This document shows, piece by piece, positions 49,073 through 58,107 of a stretch of DNA of 64,000 nt. Under the pieces are notes generated by a model. It searched no databases, was not told the origin of the DNA, and saw only the letters and a program-made list of their open reading frames with translations. Position 1 is the first letter of the stretch. The number at the start of each line of letters is the position of its first letter. A program made the position numbers and the translations under genes. Origin of the DNA: CAVOJY01 sp963696405 (GTDB taxonomy: Bacteria > Chloroflexota > Limnocylindria > Limnocylindrales > CSP1-4). The stretch is taken from positions 434,001 through 498,000 of the forward strand of contig CAVOJY010000005.1 in NCBI GenBank assembly GCA_963696405.1, given 5' to 3'.

Positions 49073-49378
49073 GGTTCCTCCCGCCCGGTACCTGAGCCGC
49101 CCGGCTCACAGGGTACTTGGCCCAAATGCCGGCCGGGCGCCGCTCATACCCTGCGGCCGGAAGCCAGGGCAGGTGGCGGGCCGGCTCCGCACCTACTACC
49201 GCCCACGGCCATGTCTGGCGATCCGGGAGGTCGAAGGCGGTCGGGGGCCGAGGGTAGCCGGGGGGCGAGGGCAGCCGGGGGCGAGGGCCAGCCGGGGGCG
49301 GCCCCTCCACGCGCCGACCGGTCGACCACCCGTACAATGCCGCGGACAGCCCGAGACGAGCACCCAAGGGGTAGCACC
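49073..49378. other. Divergent intergenic region between the LLM gene and ilvD
   Basis: Contains a foldable GAGCC/GGCTC element (about 49086-49118) in the LLM leader. Three imperfect tandem copies of a GAGGGCAGCCGGGGGC-like unit lie at about 49245-49297. A -10-like TACAAT at 49333-49338 gives a leader of about 34 nt to ilvD. Confidence 0.5.
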
Positions 49379-51358
49379 GTGCCCGACCGACCGCTTCCGT
49401 ACGACCTGCCCAGCGACCCGGCCAAGCGCCATTCGGCGATCATGACCGACGGCCCGGACCGGGCCCCGGCGCGCGCCATGCTCAAGGCCATCGGCTTCAC
49501 CGACGAGGACCTCGCGCGGCCGCTGATCGGCGTCGCTACGACCTGGATCGAGCAGGGACCGTGCAACATCAACCACCGCGAGCTTGCGCAGTACGTCAAG
49601 GAGGGCGTCCGCGCCGCCGGTGGTACGCCGATGGAACTCACCACCATCAGCGTGAACGATGGCGTGACCATGGGCACGGAAGGGATGAAGGGCAGCCTCG
49701 TGAGCCGCGAGGTGATCGCCGACTCCATCGAGCTGACCGCCCGCGCCCACTCGTTCGATGGGCTCGTGTGCCTGGTCGGGTGCGACAAGAACATGCCCGG
49801 CGCCGCCATGGCGCTGGGTCGGCTCGACATCCCGGGCGTCATCCTGTACAGCGGCACGATCCTTCCCGGTCAGTACCGCGGCAAGGACGTCACCGTCCAG
49901 AGCGTCTTCGAGGCGGTCGGCGCGTACCAGGCCGGCAAGATCAGCGCCCAGGACCTCTGGGAGCTGGAGAACGTCGCCTGCCCCGGCGCGGGCGCCTGCG
50001 GCGGCCAGTTCACGGCCAACACCATGAGCACGGCCCTCGAGTTCATCGGCCTCTCCCCTGCGGGCCTCAACGGCATACCGGCGCCGTACCCGGAGAAGCT
50101 CGAGGCGGCCCGCCGGACCGGCGAGCTGGCCGTGAAGCTCGTCCGCGAGGACGTCCGGCCCAGCCAGATCGTCACTCGCGACGCGCTGGAGAACGCGGTC
50201 GCCTCGGTGGCCGCCACTGCCGGATCGACGAACGGCGTGCTGCATCTCCTCGCGATCGCGCGGGAGTTCGGCGTCCCCTTCGAGATCGACGAGTTCGGGG
50301 CGATCGCGGACCGCACTCCGATCCTCGCCGACCTGGTGCCCGGCGGTCGATACGTCGCCCTCGACGTGTACAGGGCCGGTGGCGTCGCCCTCGTCATGCG
50401 CGAGCTGCTGAAGCGCGGCCTGCTCCACGGGGACGCCCGGACTGTGGACGGCAGGACGATCGCGGAGATCGCCGCGGCCGTGAAGGAGGCGCCGGGCCAG
50501 GACGTCATCCGGCCGATCGAGAACCCGATGAAGCCGACCGGCGGCCTGACCATCCTCCGGGGCACCCTCGCTCCCGACGGCTGCGTGATGAAGCTGGCAG
50601 GGCACGAGCGGCGCTCCTTCCGCGGCCCGGCCCGCGTCTTCGAGTCGGAGGAGGAGTGCTTCGCCGCGGTGAAGGAGCAGCGCATCCGGCCCGGCGACTG
50701 CGTCGTCATCCGGTACGAGGGGCCGGCCGGCGGCCCGGGGATGCGCGAGATGCTCGGCGTGACCGCAGCCATCATCGGCGCGGGCCTCGGCGACGACGTC
50801 GCGCTCCTCACCGACGGGCGCTTCAGCGGTGCGACCCACGGGCTCATGATCGCCCACGTGGCGCCGGAGGCGGCGCTCGGCGGGCCGATCGCGCTGGTTC
50901 GCGACGGCGATCCGATCGCCATCGACGCGGACCGCCACGCGCTCGACCTCGACGTACCTGCCGCGGAGCTCGAGCGGCGGCGCGCGGCCTGGCAGCCCCC
51001 GGCGCCGCGCTACACGAGCGGGGTCTTCGCGAAGTACGCGGCGCTCGTCGCGTCCGCCAGCGAGGGCGCCATCACCCGCCCGAAATCGGTAGCCCTGGAA
51101 CGCCCCCCGACCAGCTCGAGGCAGCCCTCTCGGCCGCCGATCTGGACCGGGATGCAGGCGAGGCTGGCCAGTCCTACGGCACCTCACCCACGATCTTCAT
51201 CGTCTGGGCGATGTGGTCCGCGATGTCGAGGTCGGCCGCCGTCACCGCCAGGATCTGGGCGTAGATCACGTATGGGCGCCCCTCGGGTGCGACCGACAGT
51301 TCGACGAAGGTCGCCTTCTCGGTGCCGCACTCCGCGTAGAAGTCATAGCGCCCGGTGA
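49379..51358 (+). CDS. ilvD: Dihydroxy-acid dehydratase (C-terminus uncertain)
   Basis: Starts at GTG 49379 (AGGGG about 10 nt upstream). An in-frame ATG at 49337 lies inside the TACAAT -10 element and is unlikely. Fe-S/active-site blocks: ATTWIEQGPCNINHRELAQY, LVCLVGCDKNMPGAAMA, ACPGAGACGGQFTANTMSTA and ALLTDGRFSGATHGLM. Conserved IlvD sequence ends at about 51075 (ASASEGAITRP). Beyond this the frame runs on for about 90 non-conserved residues, overlapping the convergent protease gene by 185 nt. A lost frame near 51080 is suspected, so the true end is probably close to 51080-51100. Dehydrates dihydroxy acids to 2-oxo acids for Val/Ile/Leu. Confidence 0.9.
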   Translation: MPDRPLPYDLPSDPAKRHSAIMTDGPDRAPARAMLKAIGFTDEDLARPLIGVATTWIEQGPCNINHRELAQYVKEGVRAAGGTPMELTTISVNDGVTMGTEGMKGSLVSREVIADSIELTARAHSFDGLVCLVGCDKNMPGAAMALGRLDIPGVILYSGTILPGQYRGKDVTVQSVFEAVGAYQAGKISAQDLWELENVACPGAGACGGQFTANTMSTALEFIGLSPAGLNGIPAPYPEKLEAARRTGELAVKLVREDVRPSQIVTRDALENAVASVAATAGSTNGVLHLLAIAREFGVPFEIDEFGAIADRTPILADLVPGGRYVALDVYRAGGVALVMRELLKRGLLHGDARTVDGRTIAEIAAAVKEAPGQDVIRPIENPMKPTGGLTILRGTLAPDGCVMKLAGHERRSFRGPARVFESEEECFAAVKEQRIRPGDCVVIRYEGPAGGPGMREMLGVTAAIIGAGLGDDVALLTDGRFSGATHGLMIAHVAPEAALGGPIALVRDGDPIAIDADRHALDLDVPAAELERRRAAWQPPAPRYTSGVFAKYAALVASASEGAITRPKSVALERPPTSSRQPSRPPIWTGMQARLASPTAPHPRSSSSGRCGPRCRGRPPSPPGSGRRSRMGAPRVRPTVRRRSPSRCRTPRRSHSAR

Positions 51359-52881
51359 ACACGCCGTCGGCGTAGTCGTAGCGATCGACCTGCTTGCAGT
51401 CCTCGGACCAATCGTTCTTGTCGAGGATGATGTCGTCGCTGGCGTACGTGTCGACCATGCTGCGCGACACGCCGATGAAGAGGCCGGGGCTGCCCCACGT
51501 CTCCTGGAACTTCTTGATGCTCGGCGCAACCGCGAGCGAGATGCCCGAGTTTCCCTCGTCCTCGAAGTCCCAGGTGGTGCCGCTCTTGCGCTCCTTCCAC
51601 GTCTTCGGCACCTCGACGGAGATGACGTCGGTATCGTCCGTTACGGCCGCGTACCCGCCCTGCGGTTCGCCGCCGCCGCCAGCGCGCCACCACCGCCCCC
51701 GCATCGGCGCCATCGCCCCCTCCGCCGCCTTCATCGCCGAACGAGGTGACCTTCGTGAGCACGCGCCCGTTCAGCTGACCCTCCAGGATCTCCTTGGTCG
51801 AGAAGCGCAGGACCTCGATGGAGAGAACGTCGCCGGGGTTGTGGCCGCGCAGGATGCGGCAGTAGTCGCCCATGGTGCCGTCGGTGGAGAGAACGAGGTT
51901 CTCCAGGCGGGTGATGATGTCGCCCGGCTTGACGCCGGCCTGGTCGGCGGGGGAGCCCGACTTCACCGAGCTGACCCAGATGCCGGAGATGCCCGAGGCC
52001 TCGTCGTTGACCGCCTGGCCGTTCACTCCGATGGAGGTGACGTCCTTGCCGGTCTTCAGCTCGGGCAGGATGCGCAGGACCTCGGCCTGCGAGACGGCGA
52101 AGCGCTCGCCGGCCTGGTCGCTCGCGAAGTTGACGCCCACCACCTTGCCATCGGGGGTGACCAGCGGGCCGCCCGAGTTGCCCGGCAGCATGGCGGCGTC
52201 GTGCTCGATCACCGACTCGATGGAGGCCCAGGTGGTGTCCCCGTTGGCCTTGGCCTTGCTGACGATGCCCTTCTTGAGAGCGTACTCCGGGTCACCCAGC
52301 GGGAAGCCCGCGGCGTAGACGTCGAGCCCCGCGTCGATGGGGCCGCTGTACCAGCCGAGGAAGGGGACCTGGTCCACCCCGAGGACCTGGATGAGGGCGA
52401 GGTCGGAACACTCCGAGGCGCCCAGGATCCTGGCGTTCCTGACGTTCTCCTTGTCGCCCCCCACCCAGATCTTCAGGAAGGCCGACCCGGTGACCACGTG
52501 GTTGTTGGTGATGGCCAGGCCCGAGGGGTCGATGAAGAAGCCCGAGCCGCGACCGGCGGCATTGTTCATCTGCCCGACCTCGGGGTCGATGAAGGTGCCC
52601 TCCGACTCGATCTGGATGGTCGCGCCCTTCACCGCCTGGAGGGTGGTAACGGCGTCGGTGGGGGCTCCGCCCCCCGACTGCGGGGTCGCGCTGGCGGCGG
52701 AGGTCGGCGCCTCACTCGGGGCGGTGCTCGGCTGGACGAGAGGGGAAGACGACGGCGCGGCGGTCGCCGGGGCCGGGGTGGGCAGCGCGCCTCCGCCTCC
52801 GCAAGCGGACAGGGCGATCGCGAGCCCGGCTACGGCTGCCAGCGGAGCGAAACGCCCGAAGTTCCGCCCGAATCTGCTCAT
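51174..52881 (-). CDS. HtrA-like serine protease lipoprotein, copy A (one frameshift)
   Basis: Starts at ATG 52881 with GGAGG 8 nt upstream. Signal and lipobox (AVAGLAIALSACGGGG), then a Ser/Ala/Pro-rich tether. The S1C trypsin domain has His in AITNNHVVTG, Asp in ASECSDLALIQ and Ser in MLPGNSGGPLV; a PDZ domain follows (VSSVKSGSPADQAGVKPGDI). After a Gly-rich hinge the frame slips near 51700 into the C-terminal domain (VISVEVPKTWKERKSGTTWD ... two Cys in EDCKQ and YAECGT). About 568 residues. From just after the signal start to the hinge, its DNA is nearly identical to copy B. An extracytoplasmic quality-control or signalling protease is likely. Confidence 0.85.
51746..52855. repeat. 1110-bp direct repeat, copy 1
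   Basis: Matches 53491-54600 at a constant offset of 1745 nt. Only two differences were seen by eye: T at 52666 versus C at 54411, and C at 52819 versus G at 54564. It covers the signal region, protease and PDZ domain of copy A. Confidence 0.85.
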
Positions 52882-52943
52882 CAGTCGCCTCCAGGAAACG
52901 AGGTGCACCCCCGCCTGTCCCACGGACGCCGCGGCGCCTGCCC

Positions 52944-54626
52944 CTATGGCAGCGGCTTCAGGACTTCGAACGTGTCGAGGATGTGGTTGGCCGCAGCGAA
53001 GTCCCGGTCGGACTGGGATTTGAAGTTGAACAGGACGACATACGGGACGTCCGGTGGCGCGGCGACGAGGACGATCCACTGGGCGTCGGTACCACCGCAC
53101 TTGTTGAAGATCTCGTACTTCCCACTCAGGCCGTTGCCGCTCCAATCCTGCTGGCCGGACCCGGTGCAGTTGTCCCGGCCGAACGCCGACTGCTCCTCCA
53201 GGTACGCATCGATCCCGGTTGCCGCGTACTTCGTCGACGCGCCCGCAAACACGCCCGGCGTGTCCCAGCCGTTGAGCCACTTGTCGACGTCCGGCGAGGC
53301 GTTGATCCCGACCCCGACCGTCTCGTCGCCTATGGCCCAGTCGCCGCCGCGACGGTCGGCCCACTCCTTGGGGACCTCCATGGCCAGCGTCTTCGTCTGG
53401 TCCTGCATCTGCTCGTACGCTGCGTAGTCGGCGCCGCCCTGGTTCCCCTGGTCGCCGCCCCCTCCGCCGTCCTGGTCGCCGCCGATCCCAGTGACCTTCG
53501 TGAGCACGCGCCCGTTCAGCTGACCCTCCAGGATCTCCTTGGTCGAGAAGCGCAGGACCTCGATGGAGAGAACGTCGCCGGGGTTGTGGCCGCGCAGGAT
53601 GCGGCAGTAGTCGCCCATGGTGCCGTCGGTGGAGAGAACGAGGTTCTCCAGGCGGGTGATGATGTCGCCCGGCTTGACGCCGGCCTGGTCGGCGGGGGAG
53701 CCCGACTTCACCGAGCTGACCCAGATGCCGGAGATGCCCGAGGCCTCGTCGTTGACCGCCTGGCCGTTCACTCCGATGGAGGTGACGTCCTTGCCGGTCT
53801 TCAGCTCGGGCAGGATGCGCAGGACCTCGGCCTGCGAGACGGCGAAGCGCTCGCCGGCCTGGTCGCTCGCGAAGTTGACGCCCACCACCTTGCCATCGGG
53901 GGTGACCAGCGGGCCGCCCGAGTTGCCCGGCAGCATGGCGGCGTCGTGCTCGATCACCGACTCGATGGAGGCCCAGGTGGTGTCCCCGTTGGCCTTGGCC
54001 TTGCTGACGATGCCCTTCTTGAGAGCGTACTCCGGGTCACCCAGCGGGAAGCCCGCGGCGTAGACGTCGAGCCCCGCGTCGATGGGGCCGCTGTACCAGC
54101 CGAGGAAGGGGACCTGGTCCACCCCGAGGACCTGGATGAGGGCGAGGTCGGAACACTCCGAGGCGCCCAGGATCCTGGCGTTCCTGACGTTCTCCTTGTC
54201 GCCCCCCACCCAGATCTTCAGGAAGGCCGACCCGGTGACCACGTGGTTGTTGGTGATGGCCAGGCCCGAGGGGTCGATGAAGAAGCCCGAGCCGCGACCG
54301 GCGGCATTGTTCATCTGCCCGACCTCGGGGTCGATGAAGGTGCCCTCCGACTCGATCTGGATGGTCGCGCCCTTCACCGCCTGGAGGGTGGTAACGGCGT
54401 CGGTGGGGGCCCCGCCCCCCGACTGCGGGGTCGCGCTGGCGGCGGAGGTCGGCGCCTCACTCGGGGCGGTGCTCGGCTGGACGAGAGGGGAAGACGACGG
54501 CGCGGCGGTCGCCGGGGCCGGGGTGGGCAGCGCGCCTCCGCCTCCGCAAGCGGACAGGGCGATGGCGAGCCCGGCTACGGCTGCCAGCGGAGCGAAACGC
54601 ATCATTCCCGAACGCCGAACGCCCAT
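52944..54626 (-). CDS. HtrA-like serine protease lipoprotein, copy B
   Basis: An intact 560-residue gene; ATG 54626 has GGAGG 7 nt upstream. The lipobox, protease triad and PDZ domain are identical in protein sequence to copy A, from RFAPLAAV to GRVLTKVT. Its C-terminal domain is only a distant relative (LAMEVPKEWADRRGGDWAIG, Cys in RDNCTG and FNKCGGTD), keeping a similar length and two spaced cysteines. Copy A follows 62 nt downstream, so both are probably co-expressed. The shared catalytic half with differing sensor-like ends suggests two client or ligand specificities. Confidence 0.88.
   Translation of the reverse strand: MGVRRSGMMRFAPLAAVAGLAIALSACGGGGALPTPAPATAAPSSSPLVQPSTAPSEAPTSAASATPQSGGGAPTDAVTTLQAVKGATIQIESEGTFIDPEVGQMNNAAGRGSGFFIDPSGLAITNNHVVTGSAFLKIWVGGDKENVRNARILGASECSDLALIQVLGVDQVPFLGWYSGPIDAGLDVYAAGFPLGDPEYALKKGIVSKAKANGDTTWASIESVIEHDAAMLPGNSGGPLVTPDGKVVGVNFASDQAGERFAVSQAEVLRILPELKTGKDVTSIGVNGQAVNDEASGISGIWVSSVKSGSPADQAGVKPGDIITRLENLVLSTDGTMGDYCRILRGHNPGDVLSIEVLRFSTKEILEGQLNGRVLTKVTGIGGDQDGGGGGDQGNQGGADYAAYEQMQDQTKTLAMEVPKEWADRRGGDWAIGDETVGVGINASPDVDKWLNGWDTPGVFAGASTKYAATGIDAYLEEQSAFGRDNCTGSGQQDWSGNGLSGKYEIFNKCGGTDAQWIVLVAAPPDVPYVVLFNFKSQSDRDFAAANHILDTFEVLKPLP
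53491..54600. repeat. 1110-bp direct repeat, copy 2
   Basis: Second copy of the repeat at 51746-52855 (two differences seen over 1110 bp). The boundaries fall inside the signal peptide and at the start of the Gly-rich hinge, not at gene ends. Confidence 0.85.
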
Positions 54627-54875
54627 CTCTGCCCTCCAGGTCTGCACTGCCGGTTCTTCCCGACGCGCTTTCCGGTTCCCCGCAGCGCCGGTGTCGCCGC
54701 CAGTCTATACCGGCGTCCGCCGGGGCCGCAGTGGGGGCACGCGAGCTGCGGTGGGCGCGGCTTGCACTCGGCACTCGCGCAGCGGCGCGAGGCGGCGCGT
54801 CGCGGCGCGAGGCGGGGCGAGGCGGGGCGCACGGCGGGTCACACGGCGGGGCGCGCGCCGCGGCATGATTGCGCC
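54627..54875. other. Intergenic region with GC-rich simple repeats
   Basis: GGCGCGAGGCGG-like units repeat at about 54780-54860. A -10-like CATGAT at 54864-54869 ends 6 nt before the next ATG (54876), suggesting a leaderless start. Confidence 0.4.
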
Positions 54876-55400
54876 ATGCCTGACGCCCCGCGCCCTGGCC
54901 GCGATACTGCGAGCAGTCCCGCCCATCATGCGATCCGTGACCTCGTCTTCTCGCCGGCCGAGCGGTCGCTCGTCGCCGCGGCCAGGCGAGCGGTGCTCGG
55001 GACGGTCGCGACGGAGGGCCTGCCGCGGCTCGTGCCGATCTGCTTCGTGCTCGCGGAGCGCCGCGACGGCCGCGGCCGGCCGCTGCTCTACACGCCGCTC
55101 GACGATAGGCCGAAGCGCTCGCCGGACCCGCTGCGCCTCGCTCGCCTGGAGGACATCACGGCCCGGCCGGAGGTCACCGTCCTCGTCGACCGGTGGAGCG
55201 AGGACTGGCGGGCGCTCGGCTGGGTCCGCATGCACTGCGAGGCCGCGGTCGTGATGCCAGTCCCCGGCGAGCGCGAGGAGCACGCATCGGCCGTCGCGGC
55301 GCTCCGGGCGAAGTACCGGCAGTACGCCGGCCACGACCTCGAGGCCCGCCCGATCATCCGGATCGCCGTGACCAGGGCATCCAGCTGGGGGATCGAATGA
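54876..55400 (+). CDS. PPOX-class F420-dependent oxidoreductase (TIGR03668-like)
   Basis: A 174-residue split-barrel flavin/deazaflavin protein. LGTVATEGLPRLVPICFVLA, PKRSPDPLRLARLEDITARP and VTVLVDRWSEDWRALGWVRM are typical of the TIGR03668 family. The stop overlaps the start of the M20 peptidase gene (ATGA). Substrate unknown; probably an F420H2-dependent reductase or F420-binding protein. Confidence 0.82.
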   Translation: MPDAPRPGRDTASSPAHHAIRDLVFSPAERSLVAAARRAVLGTVATEGLPRLVPICFVLAERRDGRGRPLLYTPLDDRPKRSPDPLRLARLEDITARPEVTVLVDRWSEDWRALGWVRMHCEAAVVMPVPGEREEHASAVAALRAKYRQYAGHDLEARPIIRIAVTRASSWGIE

Positions 55401-56815
55401 CTGCCCAACGCACCCTCCCCGATCTCTCGGGTCCGGTCGGCGATCAGGCCCACGCCGAACTCATCGAGCACCTGCGCGCGCTCCTGCGTCTCCGGACCGT
55501 GAACCCGCCCGGCGATGAGATCATCGCCGCCCGCTACCTCGCCGCGATTCTCGGAGACGCCGGGCTCGAACCGGAGGTGCTCGAGCCGTTCCCCGGTCGC
55601 GGCAGCGTCGTCGCGCGGCTTCGGGGCGACGGCACCGGCGGCGGCCCACTGCTTCTCCTGGCACACACGGACGTTGTCCCGGTCGACGAGGAGCGCTGGA
55701 CGCACGACCCCTTCGGCGGCGAGGTCGCCGACGGTTATGTCTGGGGCCGCGGCGCCGTGGACATGAAGTCCATGGTGGCCATGGAACTGGAGGTCGTGCT
55801 TCTCCTCGCCCGCGCGGCCCGGGCGGCCGGCCGGGATCCGGCGAGCGACCCCGTCCCCGGCCTCCGCCGCGACGTGATCTTCGCCGCGACCGCCGATGAG
55901 GAGGCCGGCGGCTTCCAGGGCGCCGGCTGGATCGTGGATCACCACCCGGACCTGCTGCGGGCCGATGGCGCGCTCACCGAGACAGGCGGCGTCTCCGTTG
56001 AACTCCTCGGCCGCCGCTTCTACCCGATCCAGGTGGCGGAGAAGGGGTTCGAGGTCTACCGGGTCACGGTCCGCGGGACCCCGGGGCACGGATCCGTTCC
56101 CCGCGAGGACAACGCGGCCGTCCTCGCCGCGCGGGTCGCAGAGCGCCTGGCGGCGCAGGGCAGACCTCGCGCCACCGCCGTCATGGAGGAGGCGATCCGG
56201 AGCATCGCGGCGGCCGTGCCGGCGCGACGGGCGGCCTGGCTGAACGGTCTCCTGTCGGACGACGACGAGATCGTCGCGGCGGCTCTTGAGGCGCTCTGCG
56301 AGGAGCCGTACCGGCGCACGCTCGCCGCCCTCCTGCACGACACCGTGTCACCGAACCAGGTCCACGCCGGCGTCAAGTACAACATCATCCCGGGTTCGGC
56401 CTGGATCGAGCTCGACTGCCGCCTCCTGCCGGGAACCTCGGTCGACGAGATGACCGCCCGACTCCGCGAGCGGATCGGCGGAGACCTCCTGCCGTTCTGC
56501 GAAATCGAGCCGACGCTTCACGGCGATCCGATCGAACAGCCGACCGACACGCCGCTCTACCGGCTCCTTGGCGAGATGCTCCGGGCGCACGACCCGGAGG
56601 GCATCCCGATCCCCATCATGGCCCCCTTCGCCACCGACGCGAAACACCTCGCCCGTCTCGGCGTACCGACCTACGGCTTCGCTCCCCTTCGACTCGGCCC
56701 CCGCGACGCCTACCTCGACCTCTTCCATGCCGACGACGAACGCGTCCCGCTCGACGCCCTCCGCTTCGGCCTCCCCGTGCTCTACGACGTCGTGCGGCGC
56801 TACTGCATGGAGTAG
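55397..56815 (+). CDS. M20-family metallopeptidase
   Basis: A 472-residue protein. Metal-site motifs LLLLAHTDVVPVDEERWTHD, GRGAVDMKSMVAMEL and FAATADEEAGGFQGA, the lid-domain GTPGHGSVPREDNA, and the late metal-binding His in LDLFHADDERVPLDAL fit the ArgE/DapE/CPG2 family. These are cytoplasmic zinc amidohydrolases acting on N-acyl amino acids or dipeptides. Translationally coupled to the PPOX gene; specificity unresolved. Confidence 0.9.
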   Translation: MTAQRTLPDLSGPVGDQAHAELIEHLRALLRLRTVNPPGDEIIAARYLAAILGDAGLEPEVLEPFPGRGSVVARLRGDGTGGGPLLLLAHTDVVPVDEERWTHDPFGGEVADGYVWGRGAVDMKSMVAMELEVVLLLARAARAAGRDPASDPVPGLRRDVIFAATADEEAGGFQGAGWIVDHHPDLLRADGALTETGGVSVELLGRRFYPIQVAEKGFEVYRVTVRGTPGHGSVPREDNAAVLAARVAERLAAQGRPRATAVMEEAIRSIAAAVPARRAAWLNGLLSDDDEIVAAALEALCEEPYRRTLAALLHDTVSPNQVHAGVKYNIIPGSAWIELDCRLLPGTSVDEMTARLRERIGGDLLPFCEIEPTLHGDPIEQPTDTPLYRLLGEMLRAHDPEGIPIPIMAPFATDAKHLARLGVPTYGFAPLRLGPRDAYLDLFHADDERVPLDALRFGLPVLYDVVRRYCME

Positions 56816-56925
56816 CGCCAGGCCAGTGCCATCTTCGATCCTGGGCGGAGGACGCCTGCCCGGTGCCTGCCCGGTCCTCGGCGACCGCGCGTCGTGGACC
56901 TGCCGCCAGCCGCGCGCCGCCGGGA

Positions 56926-56954
56926 TTGGCCTCGGTCGCCTCCGCAGTTATACT
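56926..56954 (+). promoter_or_regulatory. Promoter of toxin-antitoxin pair (leaderless)
   Basis: TTGGCC (56926-56931), a 17-nt spacer and TATACT (56949-56954) end 6 nt before the antitoxin ATG, placing the transcript start at the start codon. Confidence 0.65.
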
Positions 56955-56960
56955 CCGGGT

Positions 56961-57149
56961 ATGAAGACGGCTGTCTCCGTGCCCGACGACCTGTTCGCCC
57001 AGGTCGACCGCCTCGCCCGGCGCTCCCGTCGGTCCCGCAGCGAGGTCTACAGCGCCGCACTCCGGGAGTATGTCGCCCGTCACGCGCCCGACGAGGTCAC
57101 GACGGGCCTCGACCGTGTCGTGGCCGAGATCGGCGAGCCCGGGCGATAG
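56961..57149 (+). CDS. Ribbon-helix-helix antitoxin (MazE-type role)
   Basis: A 62-residue protein: KTAVSVPDDLFAQVDRLARR and RSRSEVYSAALREYVARHA form a CopG/RHH DNA-binding domain, followed by a short acidic tail likely to bind the toxin. The MazF-like toxin gene starts 42 nt downstream. The strong promoter ends 6 nt upstream; RHH antitoxins usually autorepress there. Confidence 0.85.
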   Translation: MKTAVSVPDDLFAQVDRLARRSRRSRSEVYSAALREYVARHAPDEVTTGLDRVVAEIGEPGR

Positions 57150-57191
57150 GTTCACGAGCGCCGCCGCCCGTCAGACCCTCGGCGCGGCCGA

Positions 57192-57539
57192 GTGGTGATC
57201 GCCCAGGCGGAGGTCTGGTGGGCCGACCTCGGCGAGCCGGCCGGGTCGGAGCCCGGCTTCCGGCGGCCGGTGGTCGTGGTCCAGGGCGACGCCTTCAATC
57301 GCAGCTCGCTGCGCACGGTCGTCTGTGTCGCGCTGACGAGCAACCTGCGCTGGGGCGATGCTCCGGGCAACGTGCGCCTGTCCGCTCGTGCCACTGGGCT
57401 TCCGAAGGACTCGGTCGCGAACGTGTCGCAGCTCGTGACGCTTGACCGCTCGGCCCTCGCCGAGCGCGTTGGCCGGCTCTCGGCGACGAACCTCGGCCTG
57501 GTGCTCACGGGGATCGACGTCGTGCTGGGCCGATCCTGA
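57192..57539 (+). CDS. MazF/PemK-family endoribonuclease toxin
   Basis: A 115-residue protein. AEVWWADLGEPAGSEPGFRR and PVVVVQGDAFNRSSLRTVVC, with SVANVSQLVTLDRSALAERV, are hallmark blocks of the PemK/MazF fold, including the Arg of the GSEPGFRRP catalytic loop and the Ser/Thr-rich strand. It cleaves mRNA at short motifs when free of antitoxin (family knowledge). GTG 57192 or GTG 57195 could be the start; no clear ribosome site, so translation may be coupled to the antitoxin. Confidence 0.88.
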   Translation: MVIAQAEVWWADLGEPAGSEPGFRRPVVVVQGDAFNRSSLRTVVCVALTSNLRWGDAPGNVRLSARATGLPKDSVANVSQLVTLDRSALAERVGRLSATNLGLVLTGIDVVLGRS

Positions 57540-58107
57540 TCGCCGCTCGCAGACGACTGGAGCCGATCGCGTTACTCGCGCCCCGACCGGACCGGCGGAT
57601 CAGCCCACCCTGGATCGATCGGCTGCTTCCGCTGACTGGCCCGGCTGAGGGGGCCGGGCCTTCGCGCCTCGTCAGCCGCTTACGCCCGCCGGTGCCGACT
57701 CGGGCAGCCATGCCGGCGCTCGTGCCCGCGTGGTGGGCGCCGTGAGGGCAGCGGAGGACCGCATGCCGCCCCGTCAGCACAGGGCCAACCGCGTCTCCGA
57801 AGGGCGCGTCGGCCGCCGCTCCCCTGGCAGGCCCCGCGCCACGCTCGCCGGGCCCGGCTTGGGGGTTCCGGCGATCGCTCCGTCTCGTCCAGGAGGGTCG
57901 CGTCTGTCCGCGTCGGTCCCTGCCGAATACCCGTGAGCGTGAGACTCCCGCCACGCGGGCACGCACGCCGCCATCGCCCGGCATCGGGCGCGCCGGGCCT
58001 CGTTCCTGGGGTGCGGGCTGCCCAGGCGGCGCCCGACCCCATTCCCCGGTCAGCCGCCGGCGGTCGCCTCGACCACAGGTGCCGCGGCGCTCTCCGCGGG
58101 CGCGATC
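57540..58107. other. 568-nt region without an intact gene
   Basis: Holds a possible terminator (57638-57663) after the toxin gene. The rest shows no coding character in either strand up to the PotA-like remnant, suggesting that the 5' part of that gene was lost or scrambled. Confidence 0.5.
57638..57663 (+). terminator. Possible terminator after the mazF-like gene
   Basis: GGCCCGGC and GCCGGGCC arms around a short loop, followed only by TTC. The stem is strong but the T-run is poor, so termination is uncertain. Confidence 0.35.

Noticed and set aside
49245..49297. Short tandem repeats considered as a CRISPR array
   Set aside because: Units are adjacent, GC-rich and imperfect, with no unique spacers and no cas genes.
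47321..49378. Open plus-strand frame continuing upstream of ilvD for 2 kb
   Set aside because: It is antisense to two well-supported F420 oxidoreductase genes; the frame stays open only because GC-rich antisense frames lack stops.
52983..55400. 805-codon plus-strand frame opposite the protease copy B
   Set aside because: It duplicates the antisense of the repeat and has no recognisable protein content; only its last 174 codons (the PPOX gene) are real.
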